Positions 18,772 to 27,639 of a stretch of DNA of 41,222 nt are shown piece by piece. Numbering within the stretch: the first letter of the stretch is position 1; the number at the start of each line of letters is the position of its first letter. The notes under the pieces are model-generated. The model did not search any database. It was not told the DNA's origin and saw only the letters and a program-made list of their open reading frames with translations. The position numbers were made by a program, and so were the translations under genes. Origin of the DNA: Actinomycetota bacterium (GTDB lineage Bacteria > Actinomycetota > Acidimicrobiia > Acidimicrobiales > MedAcidi-G1). The stretch spans positions 1-41,222 of the forward strand of contig JACNLA010000042.1 of assembly GCA_014381745.1 (NCBI GenBank), in the 5' to 3' direction.

Positions 18772-20186
18772 GCCCCGGCCTCCGCTGCCACCGGAATGGA
18801 GTCCCGGCGTGTGATGAGGGCCTCGAACTCGTGGCGGAACCGGCGGATCGCCGATGTGATGGGGGCAACGGCCGAAGGGCCGAGAGGGCAGATGGTGGTC
18901 TGGGCGGGTGGAAACGGCACCGCCTCTAGATCTGCTGCGTCAAAGGACGCCACCGGATAGGGACCCGGGCTGATGTGGTTGCCGACGCTGAGAAGCAGGT
19001 CGATGTCTGACGGGCGACCCTCGCCGTCATAGATTCGTTGGAGGATCTTGTGTTCCCAACTGGTGCCCTCGCGGCACGGGGCGCACTTTCCGCAGGATTC
19101 GTTGGCGTAGAAGCGCACGAGCCTCAGGCAGGCCTTCACCGCATCGGTCGTCTCGTCCATGACCACGATCGCGCCTGAGCCGAGCATGGAACCGGCTTCG
19201 GACACGCCCCGGGCCTCCAGCGGTAGGTCGAGATGCTCGCCGAAGAACCAGGGGGCGGAGCCACCGCCGGGAATGAACATCTTCAGCTCGTTGCCGTCGC
19301 GGATTCCCTGGCAGTAGTTGTCACCGTAGAAGAGGTCGCGGAACGTGGTCACTCCCTGTTCGACCTCGTAGACCCCTGGCCTCTGTACATGCCCGGACAC
19401 AGCGAACAGCCGGGTCCCTGGCGAGGCCTCGGAGCCGTAGCCCTTGTATGCGTCAGCACCGTTCTCCATGATCCACGGCAAGTTGGAGAGGGTTTCGACG
19501 TTGTTGACAATGGTGGGCTGACCGTAGAGGCCGATGGCCGCCGGGAAGTACGGGGGCTTCAGCCTTGGCATGCCCCTATTCCCTTCGAGGCTCTCGATGA
19601 GGGCGGTCTCCTCACCGACGATGTAGGCGCCTGCGCCCCAGTGGAGGACTATGTCGACCGAGAAATCTGACCCCAGGATGTTGGATCCAATCAGGTCAGC
19701 CTCGTAGGCCTCGTTGAGGGCGACGGCTATGCGCTCCTGGGCGAGGGCCATCTCACCCCTCACGTAGAGGAAGCACTGCGACAACCCGAGGGCGTAACAG
19801 GTGATGAGGCAGCCCTCGATGAGTTGGTGCGGGTCGCGTTCCATGAGGAGGCGATCCTTGTAGGTTCCCGGCTCACTTTCGTCGCCGTTGACGACTAGGT
19901 AGCGGGGCCAGACACCCTCGGGGCAGAACCCCCACTTCACGCCGGCCGGGAAGCCGGCGCCACCGCGACCCAGGAGGGTGGCCTGCCTGACCTCGTCGTG
20001 GACCTCGGCGGGTGTTCGGGCGAGGGCGGCACGAAGGCCCACGTAGCCTCCGGTCTGCATTGAACGTTCCAGCGTGTACGAGTCCTCGAAGGGGAACCTG
20101 CTCGTCAGCAGGGTCGGACCGCCGTTGACCACGTATCCGGGGGCGTGCTCCACGTAGCCGTCCGGGCTCGGGTTCGTATCAGCCAC
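18768..20186 (-). CDS. nuoF: NADH-quinone oxidoreductase FMN/NADH-binding subunit F (full set)
   Basis: NADH-oxidising flavoprotein, 472 residues from the chosen start. The FMN/NADH site GRGGAGFPAGVKW is at about 73-85, followed by NGDESEPGTYKDR. The cluster N3 motif ESCGKCAPCREGTSWEHKIL and the distal TTICPLGPSA Cys complete the set. I chose the GTG at 20186, which lies across the nuoE stop, because the protein then begins with a normal NuoF N-terminus. The upstream open frame is nuoE read in another frame. This is the only nuoF in the window, so the EFG-less set has no visible NADH site of its own. Confidence 0.95.
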   Translation of the reverse strand: MADTNPSPDGYVEHAPGYVVNGGPTLLTSRFPFEDSYTLERSMQTGGYVGLRAALARTPAEVHDEVRQATLLGRGGAGFPAGVKWGFCPEGVWPRYLVVNGDESEPGTYKDRLLMERDPHQLIEGCLITCYALGLSQCFLYVRGEMALAQERIAVALNEAYEADLIGSNILGSDFSVDIVLHWGAGAYIVGEETALIESLEGNRGMPRLKPPYFPAAIGLYGQPTIVNNVETLSNLPWIMENGADAYKGYGSEASPGTRLFAVSGHVQRPGVYEVEQGVTTFRDLFYGDNYCQGIRDGNELKMFIPGGGSAPWFFGEHLDLPLEARGVSEAGSMLGSGAIVVMDETTDAVKACLRLVRFYANESCGKCAPCREGTSWEHKILQRIYDGEGRPSDIDLLLSVGNHISPGPYPVASFDAADLEAVPFPPAQTTICPLGPSAVAPITSAIRRFRHEFEALITRRDSIPVAAEAGA

Positions 20187-20832
20187 TGGTGTCGACCTCT
20201 GCTGTTGACGACAACCAGACCGGCTGCTCGCCTGCCTGCTCGGGCGGCACCACGCCGGCTCGTCGGCCCGCTGGAATCTCCTGGCGGACTCTTCCCAACC
20301 GACCGTGTTCAGGCATGTCGCCGGAGTCCCCGGCTGCGCCCCGCTGAATCGGGCTACGTCCCTCCCGCAGGTCTGCCACCACCTCGTCAAATACCCCGGG
20401 TGTGGCCCGATGGAAGTACCGGTAGTTCACAGTGAAGCACGGGCCTTCGGTGCAGGCAGCCACACACTCGACATCTTCGACGGTGAACATGCCGTCTTCG
20501 GTCGTGTCGCCGGCACCGGCTCCGAGGGTGGATTCGACGTGGTCTAGGAGCTCCTCGCCACCCAGGAGTTGGCAGGAGATGTTGGTGCAGACGTTGACCA
20601 TGTAGCGGCCCACCGGGTGAAATTTGAACATCTCGTAGAAGCTGCCGGTGCCGAGAACCTCGGCAGGGGTCACCCCGGTCAGGTCTGCAATCTGGAGCAT
20701 CGCCTCACGGGTCACCCAGCCCTCCTGCTCCTGGGCCAGGTGCAACAGGGGTATGACAGCCGACTTGGGTCGCGGATACCGGCCGATGATCTCAAGGGCC
20801 AGGCTCTGGTTGGTGTCGCTGAAGTACCCCAT
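20179..20832 (-). CDS. nuoE: NADH-quinone oxidoreductase [2Fe-2S] subunit E (full set)
   Basis: Thioredoxin-fold [2Fe-2S] subunit, 217 residues. Ligands Cys82 and Cys87 (CTNISC) and Cys123 and Cys127 (CVAAC) have the Cx4C...Cx3C spacing of NuoE. The N-terminal helical part (residues 10-60, LLHLAQEQEGWVTREAM) is typical. About 55 C-terminal residues after the core domain are hydrophilic and unlike other NuoE proteins; they may be disordered. Start and stop interlock with nuoD (20832) and nuoF. Confidence 0.94.
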   Translation of the reverse strand: MGYFSDTNQSLALEIIGRYPRPKSAVIPLLHLAQEQEGWVTREAMLQIADLTGVTPAEVLGTGSFYEMFKFHPVGRYMVNVCTNISCQLLGGEELLDHVESTLGAGAGDTTEDGMFTVEDVECVAACTEGPCFTVNYRYFHRATPGVFDEVVADLREGRSPIQRGAAGDSGDMPEHGRLGRVRQEIPAGRRAGVVPPEQAGEQPVWLSSTAEVDTSG

Positions 20833-22106
20833 CAGCGGTCCACCTCGCCCATGATCGGGTCCACCGATGAGATCACGGCGACGGCGTCGGCGATGAGACC
20901 ACCCTCCATGAGGTGGGGAAGCGTCTGGAGGTTTACAAAGGAGGGACCCCGGATGTGCATCCGGTAGGGGTTCGGACCACCGTCGGACACGAGGTAGCAG
21001 CCAAGCTCACCGCGTGGTGACTCGACCGCCACGTAGACCTCGCCTTCGGGAACGTGGAATCCCTCGGTGAAGATCTTGAAGTGGTGGATGAGGGCTTCCA
21101 TGGACTCGTCGATGCGTGCCCTGGGTGGAGGCGTGACCTTCTTGTCCTGGGTTCTGTAGTCACCGTCGGGCATCAGTTCCAGGATCTGCTCGACGATTCG
21201 CAGCGACTCGCGTGTCTCGTTGAGGCGGATTGCGAAACGGTCGAACGAGTCGCCGTAGGTTCCCACGAGCACGTCAAAATCGACTTGGTCGTAGGCCAGG
21301 TAGGGCTCGTCACGTCGCAGGTCCCAGGCGTATCCGGTGGAGCGAAGGATCGGACCGGTCGCAGAGAGGGCGAGGGCCTCTGCGGGGGTCATCACGCCGA
21401 CTCCCTGCAGGCGTTCCCTGAAGATGGGCTGGCCGGTCAAAAGGGTGTCGTATTCGTCCAGCCGTGGCGGGATCAGGTCCAAAAGGCGCCGGACGTCGTC
21501 GCGCCATCCGTCGGGGAGGTCGGCCGCCACGCCACCGGGTCGGATGTAGTTGTGGTTCATCCGCAGGCCGGTGACCTTCTCGAAGAAGCGCAGCACCTCT
21601 TCGCGCTCCCTCCAGCCGTAGATCATCATCGACACGGCGCCGAGGTCCATTCCGTTGGTCGCCTGGAACAGCAGGTGGGAGGCGACCCGGTTCAGCTCGC
21701 ACATGAGCATCCTGATCCAGGTAGCCCGCGGTGGAACCTCGATGCCGAGGAGTTTCTCGGTGGCCAGGGAAAACGCAAGTTCGGAAAACAGCGGTGCCGC
21801 GTAGTCCATTCTGGTGACGTTGGTGGGGCCCTGGAGGTAGGTCAGGTTCTCGCCGGTTTTCTCCATGCCGGTGTGCAGGTAGCCGATGATGGGCTTGGTC
21901 CGCAGCACCGTCTCGCCCTCCATCTCCAGCATCAGGCGGAGGACGCCGTGGGTCGACGGGTGTGACGGCCCCATGTTGAGGATCATCCGCTCATCGTCGT
22001 CGGGGTTGTCGGGATCGCCGGCCAGGTCCCGTGCCTCGGCTTCGCTGACCCGCAGGACGGCGCTGCCGTCGCGTCGGTGAACGCGCTCGGCGTCGCCGAG
22101 ATCCAT
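20832..22106 (-). CDS. nuoD: NADH-quinone oxidoreductase subunit D (full set)
   Basis: Quinone-site subunit, about 424 residues. Hallmark LNMGPSHPSTHGVLRL follows an acidic linker (DPDNPDDDERM). Further blocks: KPIIGYLHTGMEKTGENLTY, RLMLEMEGETVLRTKP and the terminal SSVDPIMGEVDR. The start is ambiguous. The ATG at 22106 has AGGA six bases upstream; a GTG at 22130 overlaps the nuoC stop and would add eight residues, with GGAG upstream. I took the ATG. All catalytic-region blocks are intact. Confidence 0.93.
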   Translation of the reverse strand: MDLGDAERVHRRDGSAVLRVSEAEARDLAGDPDNPDDDERMILNMGPSHPSTHGVLRLMLEMEGETVLRTKPIIGYLHTGMEKTGENLTYLQGPTNVTRMDYAAPLFSELAFSLATEKLLGIEVPPRATWIRMLMCELNRVASHLLFQATNGMDLGAVSMMIYGWREREEVLRFFEKVTGLRMNHNYIRPGGVAADLPDGWRDDVRRLLDLIPPRLDEYDTLLTGQPIFRERLQGVGVMTPAEALALSATGPILRSTGYAWDLRRDEPYLAYDQVDFDVLVGTYGDSFDRFAIRLNETRESLRIVEQILELMPDGDYRTQDKKVTPPPRARIDESMEALIHHFKIFTEGFHVPEGEVYVAVESPRGELGCYLVSDGGPNPYRMHIRGPSFVNLQTLPHLMEGGLIADAVAVISSVDPIMGEVDR

Positions 22107-22126
22107 GGTGGTTCCTGCCTCGATGC

Positions 22127-22600
22127 TCACCGTGGCTCCGGAGCTTCCCTGAACTGGATCGGGATCCTGCCTGTGTCGACGTCCTTGCGGAGTGGATGGC
22201 CCTCCCACTCCTCGGGCAGCAGGATCCTGGTCATGTCGGGATGCCCGTCGAACACGATGCCGAAGAGGTCGAAGACCTCGCGCTCCATGGCTTCGGTCCC
22301 GGGGAACAGGTCGAACAGGGAGGGCACCGCTGGATCGCCCTCTGGAACCTGAACACGGAGCCGGATGCGCTCACAACGCTGATGGTCGTGCAGCAACACC
22401 ACCACCTCGAACCGTTCCGGTGTCACGTCGGCTGGAAGATCGTTGCGGCCGGGGTGGGCCACATAGTCGACTGCGGTCACGTCTACGGCGGTCAGAAAGC
22501 CGTCGTCACGCAGGCCGCTGGCCGTTGCGAACAGCTGGTCTGGGCCAAGGTGCATTACCCGCTGGCCGCGGGAGAGGGTCTCGGGAACGGCCGTGGTCAT
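22127..22600 (-). CDS. nuoC: NADH-quinone oxidoreductase subunit C (full set)
   Basis: Peripheral-arm scaffold subunit, 157 residues, a compact NuoC. The signature region is [41 protein letters not shown]. It lacks the N-terminal extension and acidic tail seen in the 230-residue copy at 6894-7586. Overlap with nuoB is 4 bp at 22597-22600. Confidence 0.93.
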   Translation of the reverse strand: MTTAVPETLSRGQRVMHLGPDQLFATASGLRDDGFLTAVDVTAVDYVAHPGRNDLPADVTPERFEVVVLLHDHQRCERIRLRVQVPEGDPAVPSLFDLFPGTEAMEREVFDLFGIVFDGHPDMTRILLPEEWEGHPLRKDVDTGRIPIQFREAPEPR

Positions 22601-23205
22601 CGGGAACCCAGCTGGACGGGTTGCTCGGTGGACCCGCCTGTGGGTGGCTCCTGTACGTGAATCGCCGCTCCGCCCTCGTTTTCATCGCGGCGGCGGGTCA
22701 GCTCGCCGGTACGGATGTTGTCGTGGAGGGTGAGGATTGCGTGCATGAGGGTCTCGGGCCCGGGTGGACAGCCCGGTGCGTAGACGTCGACCGGGACCAC
22801 CTGGTCGACCCCCTGAACGATTGCGTAGTTGTTGAACATCCCGCCGCTGGATGCACAGACGCCCATGGAGATGACCCACTTGGGTTCCATCATCTGGTCA
22901 TAGATCTGTCGTAGGACGGGCGCCATTTTCTGGGATACCCGGCCTGCCACGATCATCAGGTCGGCCTGACGCGGCGAGGCCCGAAAGACCTCCATCCCGT
23001 AGCGGGCGAGGTCGTAGTGGGCGGCTCCGGTGGCCATCATCTCGATTGCGCAACATGCCAGGCCGAACGTGGCCGGCCAGCAACTACGCGCTCTGGACCA
23101 CTTCACCAGATCCTCGATGCGTGCCGTCACGAAGTTGTGGTCCAGCCCCTCGAGGCCGTCGTCGCCCACCCGTGAGACGTCACCCAGGATCGGTAGGCGC
23201 CGCAT
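22597..23205 (-). CDS. nuoB: NADH-quinone oxidoreductase iron-sulfur subunit B (full set)
   Basis: Carries cluster N2; 202 residues. Ligands are Cys51-Cys52 (GLACCAIEM), Cys117 ([10 protein letters not shown]) and Cys146 (APGCPPGPE), the classical spacing. I chose the ATG at 23205, which overlaps the nuoA TGA by one base; the longer open frame upstream is nuoA in another frame. The C-terminal 40 residues are hydrophilic and variable. Confidence 0.94.
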   Translation of the reverse strand: MRRLPILGDVSRVGDDGLEGLDHNFVTARIEDLVKWSRARSCWPATFGLACCAIEMMATGAAHYDLARYGMEVFRASPRQADLMIVAGRVSQKMAPVLRQIYDQMMEPKWVISMGVCASSGGMFNNYAIVQGVDQVVPVDVYAPGCPPGPETLMHAILTLHDNIRTGELTRRRDENEGGAAIHVQEPPTGGSTEQPVQLGSR

Positions 23206-23681
23206 CAGGAATCGCCTCCGGTGCGGCCCTCGAGGCCGACCTGGCGTATCCCGGCGCGCGAAACGGTCGTCGACGTGGTCCGGGTTGCTGAGACGACGTC
23301 TCCGGTCTGTGCCTCGCGGCGGATAGGTCCCCACTCGAGGGCGCCGTTGCCTATCAGGTAGACGAACGACTCGAATACGGCCAACGAGAAGACGAGAACG
23401 GCTATCAGGCCGAAGAGGCCCATTTCACCGTGTGCTATCGCCCACGGGTAGAAGAAGATGATCTCGATGTCGAACACGATGAAGATCATCGCCACGAGGA
23501 AGAAACGAACTGGAAAGCGCTCGGGCGCCTCGCGACCCGGGATGATCCCGCACTCGTAGGGCGCTTCCTTCTTGTCGTTGGGGCTGCGGGGCGCCAGCAG
23601 CCTCGAGGCAAAGAAGCTGAGCGCCGCGAACAGAAACGCCAGAACGATCAGGAACACGATGGGCAGGTACTGACCGAGCAC
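23205..23681 (-). CDS. nuoA: NADH-quinone oxidoreductase subunit A (full set), first nuo gene
   Basis: Three-helix membrane subunit, 158 residues. The loop motif [10 protein letters not shown] and the second-helix signature [22 protein letters not shown] are present. About 40 residues at the C-terminus (Thr, Arg and Gly rich) extend beyond the family core. Only 49 bp separate it from the unknown membrane protein gene upstream, and I see no terminator there. The complex I genes are therefore probably read through from the bc cluster (inference). Confidence 0.94.
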   Translation of the reverse strand: MLGQYLPIVFLIVLAFLFAALSFFASRLLAPRSPNDKKEAPYECGIIPGREAPERFPVRFFLVAMIFIVFDIEIIFFYPWAIAHGEMGLFGLIAVLVFSLAVFESFVYLIGNGALEWGPIRREAQTGDVVSATRTTSTTVSRAGIRQVGLEGRTGGDS

Positions 23682-23730
23682 ATCAACCTCCCTGTCGCCG
23701 AGAACCGGCCCTACGGGCGACTACCACGGA

Positions 23731-24741
23731 TCAGGCTCCTGCCGCTTCGAACTCCTCACGCCGTGCCATGACCTCCTTGTCACGGACATGGAGCCAATGG
23801 CAGAGAGCGAGAAACACGAGCAGGGATCCGATCGTGACGAGGGCCGGCCGTAGCCTCACGCTGCCCAGGTCGCGGACCATGACAACCGAAACGACAGGCT
23901 CATCAACGTCTGCGACGGGCCTCGGCGGGGCCTCACCCGGGATCGTCGGCTGGTCCACCACGGACTGGAGTTGGACCACGGTGTACTTGACAGGATTTGT
24001 GATCCGAGCCGAGTTGGTGACCCACAGGCTGATCCTGTCCCACCGGTTCGGATCGTCGGACAGGGTCGGCTTGCCACCCGTCGTGAAGGCGTCCAGGAGC
24101 TTGAAGTCTCCACTGGAGCCAAAGCCGAGGTCACTGTGGGAGAGCACGTCGGCCACTGCCTGGGCCTGGGCATCGCCGGCCTCGGTGGTGGCCAGGAGGC
24201 GCCATCCGCCTAGATCGCCGAAGCCTGCACCGTCGGTCACCTCTGGGGCAACGGCAGCCAACTCCGACCTGGTGACGGTCTCGTTTCGGACCTGTCGGTC
24301 GGCACGCAGCCGTTCAAGCTCCTCGGCGGGAAGGTCGGGGTACTCGCTGGCAGTGGGAAGCAATCCGTATTCGGCCACAGCCCGGGCTTCGCCGGTCGAC
24401 ACCACCAGCTCATAACCGGTCGGTAGGGAGTCCGGATTGGGCAGGAGCCTGGCTTCGGGAAGCCCGCTGGCCGCCAGATCGCCGACGTTGATGTCGACGG
24501 TTATCCATGCGGGGCTGTCGCCCTGCCAACCCTTTCCGTACATCCACCAGGTGGAGCCCATGATGACCATCCAACCCATCAGGGCGGTGGCTGCGAGAAG
24601 GGTTCCAACCCTGATACCGGAGTTCGTGGCAAGGATCAGCCACACTGACCCCATGAGCACTGCAACGCCGGTGGCTACAACAAGGATCCCGGCGATATGC
24701 GGGTTGTAGGCGAGGCCTGCGAGCAAGACGAACGCACCCAT
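23731..24741 (-). CDS. Unknown membrane protein at the end of the cytochrome bc cluster
   Basis: I do not recognise a family. The 336-residue protein has two clear membrane helices near the N-terminus (about 15-37 and 43-66, the second ending in WWMYGKGWQG). A soluble region of about 220 residues follows, then one membrane helix near the C-terminus (RPALVTIGSLLVFLALCHWL) and a short charged tail. The soluble part has no Cys pairs or heme motif and carries a Pro-rich stretch (PTIPGEAPPRPVADVDEP). The ATG at 24741 overlaps the stop of the diheme cytochrome gene (TGATG); a GTG one codon earlier is possible. The tight coupling suggests an accessory or structural subunit of the bc complex, or a complex I-III linking protein. 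That role is inference only. Confidence 0.8.
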   Translation of the reverse strand: MGAFVLLAGLAYNPHIAGILVVATGVAVLMGSVWLILATNSGIRVGTLLAATALMGWMVIMGSTWWMYGKGWQGDSPAWITVDINVGDLAASGLPEARLLPNPDSLPTGYELVVSTGEARAVAEYGLLPTASEYPDLPAEELERLRADRQVRNETVTRSELAAVAPEVTDGAGFGDLGGWRLLATTEAGDAQAQAVADVLSHSDLGFGSSGDFKLLDAFTTGGKPTLSDDPNRWDRISLWVTNSARITNPVKYTVVQLQSVVDQPTIPGEAPPRPVADVDEPVVSVVMVRDLGSVRLRPALVTIGSLLVFLALCHWLHVRDKEVMARREEFEAAGA

Positions 24742-25931
24742 CACAGGCTCCTCTCGTAGGCCACGATGGCGTCGATCTGCTCGGGGGTGAGCAGTTGGCT
24801 GCGCTCCACGGTTCCGATCACGTCAAGGTCGTCGACCCGTCCGCCGTAGCCGGGCATTCCGCCTGAGCCGGTTCGGGCATTACCGAAGCCGATCCCGAAC
24901 TCAGAGCCGGTCCGGATGAACTCTGACTGCCGCTGGCTTGTCGAGAAATGTGCCTCTACCCCGGCCAGGTCGGGTCCCACGTGGCCCGCTCCGGGCAGCC
25001 AGCCGGTCAGGATCCCTGAGTCTGCTAGCCGTGGCCATGTCTCGAGCAGGTCGGCTGTCGCTGCCTCGCTGGTCGCGCCAAATGAGAAGCCGGGTGTGTG
25101 GCAGCGGGCGCAGCTGTTGGCGCCCTGGCCCGCTGCGTTGTTGAAGAGCAGTTCGCCGTACTGCAGGTAGTCGCTGCTGCCGGGTCTTGTTGCCTGTTCC
25201 AACCAGACGTCGATCGCCGCGTGGATGGCGTCCCTGTCGGTCAGCGACGGGTCTGCCGCTGTCACGATGGCCCCGACGCCGGCGCGCAGGCCGGAGTCGA
25301 TCTCGGCGGTAGCGGCGTCCTGATCCAACTGAATCGAGCGCATGTAGATGACGAGCTGGTCAACTTGCTGGGCTGTCAACGGGCCACCTCCGGGGAGGCC
25401 CCATGCGGGCATTGGCGTTCCGGGGCGCCCGTAGTCAAGGATGCTCCGCACCTCTTCCTCGCTGAACCTGGAGAGAACCGTGGTGAGAGCCGGTGCCTTC
25501 CATTCGACCTGGGCAACGAACTCGCCGTCGGAGTCGGCAACCGTAAAGGCGGCGACACCACCGACACCGCCGGGTCCATGGCAGCTGGCGCAACCCTCCT
25601 CGAAGGTCCGAGCGCCCTTGACCTCGAAGCGGTGGACCCAGTCGATGGCTGCGTTCTCCTGTCGGGCAGGTTCCATCAGCCAGTACATGGGCAGCACTAG
25701 GGAGACGGCGGCAAGCGTTACGAGCGACCAGGCGAGGCTCCGGTCAAGCACCCTGGTTTCCAGTTCAAAATCGTCGACATGGGGCCGCCGGTTGGCCGCC
25801 TGGTCGATTTCGGAACCGATCTCACGCTTTCCTATGCGAAAGCTGAAGAGCAGGTAGACGAGGAACCCGACCACCACGAGGACGGCCAGCACAAGGCCGA
25901 TCGTGCGTTGTGTGCTTGCTGCGAGGATCAT
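24741..25931 (-). CDS. Membrane-anchored diheme cytochrome c of the bc-type complex (QcrC-like)
   Basis: 396 residues with two N-terminal membrane helices (about 10-31 and 66-85) followed by two cytochrome c domains. Heme-attachment motifs are CASCH (114-118) and CARCH (274-278). Candidate axial Met residues are Met174 (GTPMPAWG) and Met359 (GGMPGYGG). A pair of c-type domains tethered to the membrane next to a Rieske/cytochrome b gene is the actinobacterial QcrC arrangement, in which the diheme subunit replaces cytochrome c1 and passes electrons on to the oxidase. The architecture here (two helices at the N-terminus, none at the C-terminus) differs from the classical QcrC, so I give no gene symbol. 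It overlaps the following gene and lies 33 bp after the Rieske gene. Confidence 0.88.
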   Translation of the reverse strand: MILAASTQRTIGLVLAVLVVVGFLVYLLFSFRIGKREIGSEIDQAANRRPHVDDFELETRVLDRSLAWSLVTLAAVSLVLPMYWLMEPARQENAAIDWVHRFEVKGARTFEEGCASCHGPGGVGGVAAFTVADSDGEFVAQVEWKAPALTTVLSRFSEEEVRSILDYGRPGTPMPAWGLPGGGPLTAQQVDQLVIYMRSIQLDQDAATAEIDSGLRAGVGAIVTAADPSLTDRDAIHAAIDVWLEQATRPGSSDYLQYGELLFNNAAGQGANSCARCHTPGFSFGATSEAATADLLETWPRLADSGILTGWLPGAGHVGPDLAGVEAHFSTSQRQSEFIRTGSEFGIGFGNARTGSGGMPGYGGRVDDLDVIGTVERSQLLTPEQIDAIVAYERSL

Positions 25932-25964
25932 CGGGTGTCTCGTTGGTCTCCTGACGGGGCGGGC

Positions 25965-26840
25965 CTAGTGGCCGCCGCCGGCGCCTATGCAGTGCGGACC
26001 CTCGGCCTCCTGGCCGGTGGTGTTGGTTCCGATCGGGGGTCCCTGGACGATCGTGCCGGTGTCAACCGTGAGCACGCCGTCGACTACGGACATGGCGAAC
26101 CTGTCCATTCCCCTCGGAGCAGGGCCTCCACGCTTCTCTCCGACCTGGTTGAACTGGGAGCCGTGGCAGGGGCATTCGAACCACTGTGATGAAACACACT
26201 CGGGAACCCGACAACCAAGGTGTGGACACTTCTGGTAAAGGGCCACGACACCGCTCTCGAATCCGTTTTCGACCCCGGCGGCCATGCCGGCCAACTCGGT
26301 TGACGAGTAGGCCGCCCGTGCCTTCTCGACGGCACCGTTGGGATACGCGGTGATCCACATTCGACCCTCGGGCCTGTAGAGAAAGCCGTTCTTATCCTTG
26401 ATCTCGGCAAGCAGCTCGACCATGTTGCCGACCTTCAGCTTTGAGCCAAAACCGCTGACACCCTGAGGCCACAGGAAGGCAATGCAGGCTCCGCCGAAGC
26501 CGGAGAGGCCAAGACCCATCATGCCGACGATGCTGCGGTTGAAGAACTGGCGGCGGGACACGCCGAGTGCCTGGGGGTCGGGCGCAACGAACGGCTCAGC
26601 CGGTGCGGACTCGACGACTGGTGCCGCTTCCACCTGGCGGGCTGCAACGGCCTCTTGTTCTACCTGGCGCCCTGTAGGGGGAGCGTCGGAGGACCCTGCA
26701 TCGAGAACCGGGTTGGTCCTGTCGTTGCGACGCGCCTCGCGGGACAGGCCTGCAGCGTTGCGTTCGCGGCGCCTTGAGGCACCGATGAGGATCACCCCGG
26801 CCATCACGACCAGCACGATGATGGGTATCACAACTACCAC
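25965..26840 (-). CDS. qcrA: Rieske [2Fe-2S] protein of the bc-type complex
   Basis: 291 residues. The order is an N-terminal membrane helix (3-21), an Arg-rich then Pro/Ala-rich linker, a twin-arginine motif (SRRQFFNRS from residue 95), a second hydrophobic helix (about 103-126) and the Rieske domain. Cluster ligands are Cys205 and His207 (CPHLGC) and Cys223 and His226 (CPCHGS), with Cys210-Cys225 as the usual disulfide. Cys215 is additional. The internal twin-arginine motif before the last helix agrees with Tat-dependent export of the folded domain, as in other actinobacterial QcrA proteins. The start is GTG at 26840, with GGAG seven bases upstream. It oxidises quinol together with cytochrome b and feeds the c-type hemes. 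Confidence 0.93.
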   Translation of the reverse strand: MVVVIPIIVLVVMAGVILIGASRRRERNAAGLSREARRNDRTNPVLDAGSSDAPPTGRQVEQEAVAARQVEAAPVVESAPAEPFVAPDPQALGVSRRQFFNRSIVGMMGLGLSGFGGACIAFLWPQGVSGFGSKLKVGNMVELLAEIKDKNGFLYRPEGRMWITAYPNGAVEKARAAYSSTELAGMAAGVENGFESGVVALYQKCPHLGCRVPECVSSQWFECPCHGSQFNQVGEKRGGPAPRGMDRFAMSVVDGVLTVDTGTIVQGPPIGTNTTGQEAEGPHCIGAGGGH

Positions 26841-26892
26841 TGTTCAGCTCCGGCGGTTCCGGCCTGAGGCCATGAGGGGGTGAGCGTTGACA

Positions 26893-27624
26893 TCACAGTT
26901 CGAAGAACAGGCCGCTGTTCCACGGGAAGATGAAGTTGAAGCCCGGTCCACGGAAGAACGATCCGATCATCACGAGGACGGCCCAGAACATGAGGTGCAC
27001 GGTCATCAGCGAGATGGCAAACTTGCGGTCCTCGGGGGCCTTGGACGGGTTTTTGTCGATGTAGGGGGCCATGATCAGGAGAATGAGGCCGATGCCCGGG
27101 ATGGTCACACCGGCGACCATCGGGTGAAACATTGTGAGCATCTCCTGAAGACCCAGGAAGTACCACGGTGCCTTGGAGGGATTGGGTGTCTGGTTGAAGT
27201 TGGCCAGATCCAGCAGGGGTGCGTTCACGAAGATCGAGAACAACAACGTGAACAGGGTTACGGCCAGAGCTGCAAGGAACTCGGCCACCAGAAGGTGGGG
27301 CCAGACGTGCACCTTGTCCTGGGGAACCGACTTGGTGTCCTGGATGGAACCTGACTTGACGACGGTGAGAAGGCGCTGGTTGTGCCCGTCGGGACCGCTG
27401 CCCGGAGCAGGCGCACCTGAGCCGGTCGGAACTGGATCGGCACCCGCCGCCGGCTGGTCTGCTGCGGCCTTGCTCCTGTCGAGGAGATGGACGGGGATCT
27501 TTCCCTCGGTCGCGTCGCCGGGTGAGGGCTCTGGGGCGGCTGGCGTGTCGGCAGCGGCCGAGCCTGCGGCCTTCTGTCGGGCCTCTTCGGCCCGCTTGCG
27601 TAGGTGTTCGGGGATCTCGGTCAT
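26893..27624 (-). CDS. Cytochrome b C-terminal half (subunit IV type) with TEIPEHL N-terminal tag
   Basis: 243 residues. The C-terminal 135 residues form a three-helix subunit IV-like domain (helices near 111-133, 172-190 and 204-224). The quinol-oxidation-site motif reads APWY at 152-155 in place of the classical PEWY. The N-terminal 95 residues are soluble, Ala/Pro/Gly rich and probably disordered. They begin MTEIPEHLRKRAEEAR and contain a second, looser copy, KIPVHLLDRSK, at 42-52. A near-identical N-terminus is found on the divergent cytochrome c at 29676. The gene follows the b6-type gene by 15 bp; together they make a split cytochrome b as in b6f complexes. Confidence 0.9.
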   Translation of the reverse strand: MTEIPEHLRKRAEEARQKAAGSAAADTPAAPEPSPGDATEGKIPVHLLDRSKAAADQPAAGADPVPTGSGAPAPGSGPDGHNQRLLTVVKSGSIQDTKSVPQDKVHVWPHLLVAEFLAALAVTLFTLLFSIFVNAPLLDLANFNQTPNPSKAPWYFLGLQEMLTMFHPMVAGVTIPGIGLILLIMAPYIDKNPSKAPEDRKFAISLMTVHLMFWAVLVMIGSFFRGPGFNFIFPWNSGLFFEL

Positions 27625-27639
27625 CGTCGTGTCCCTGGC

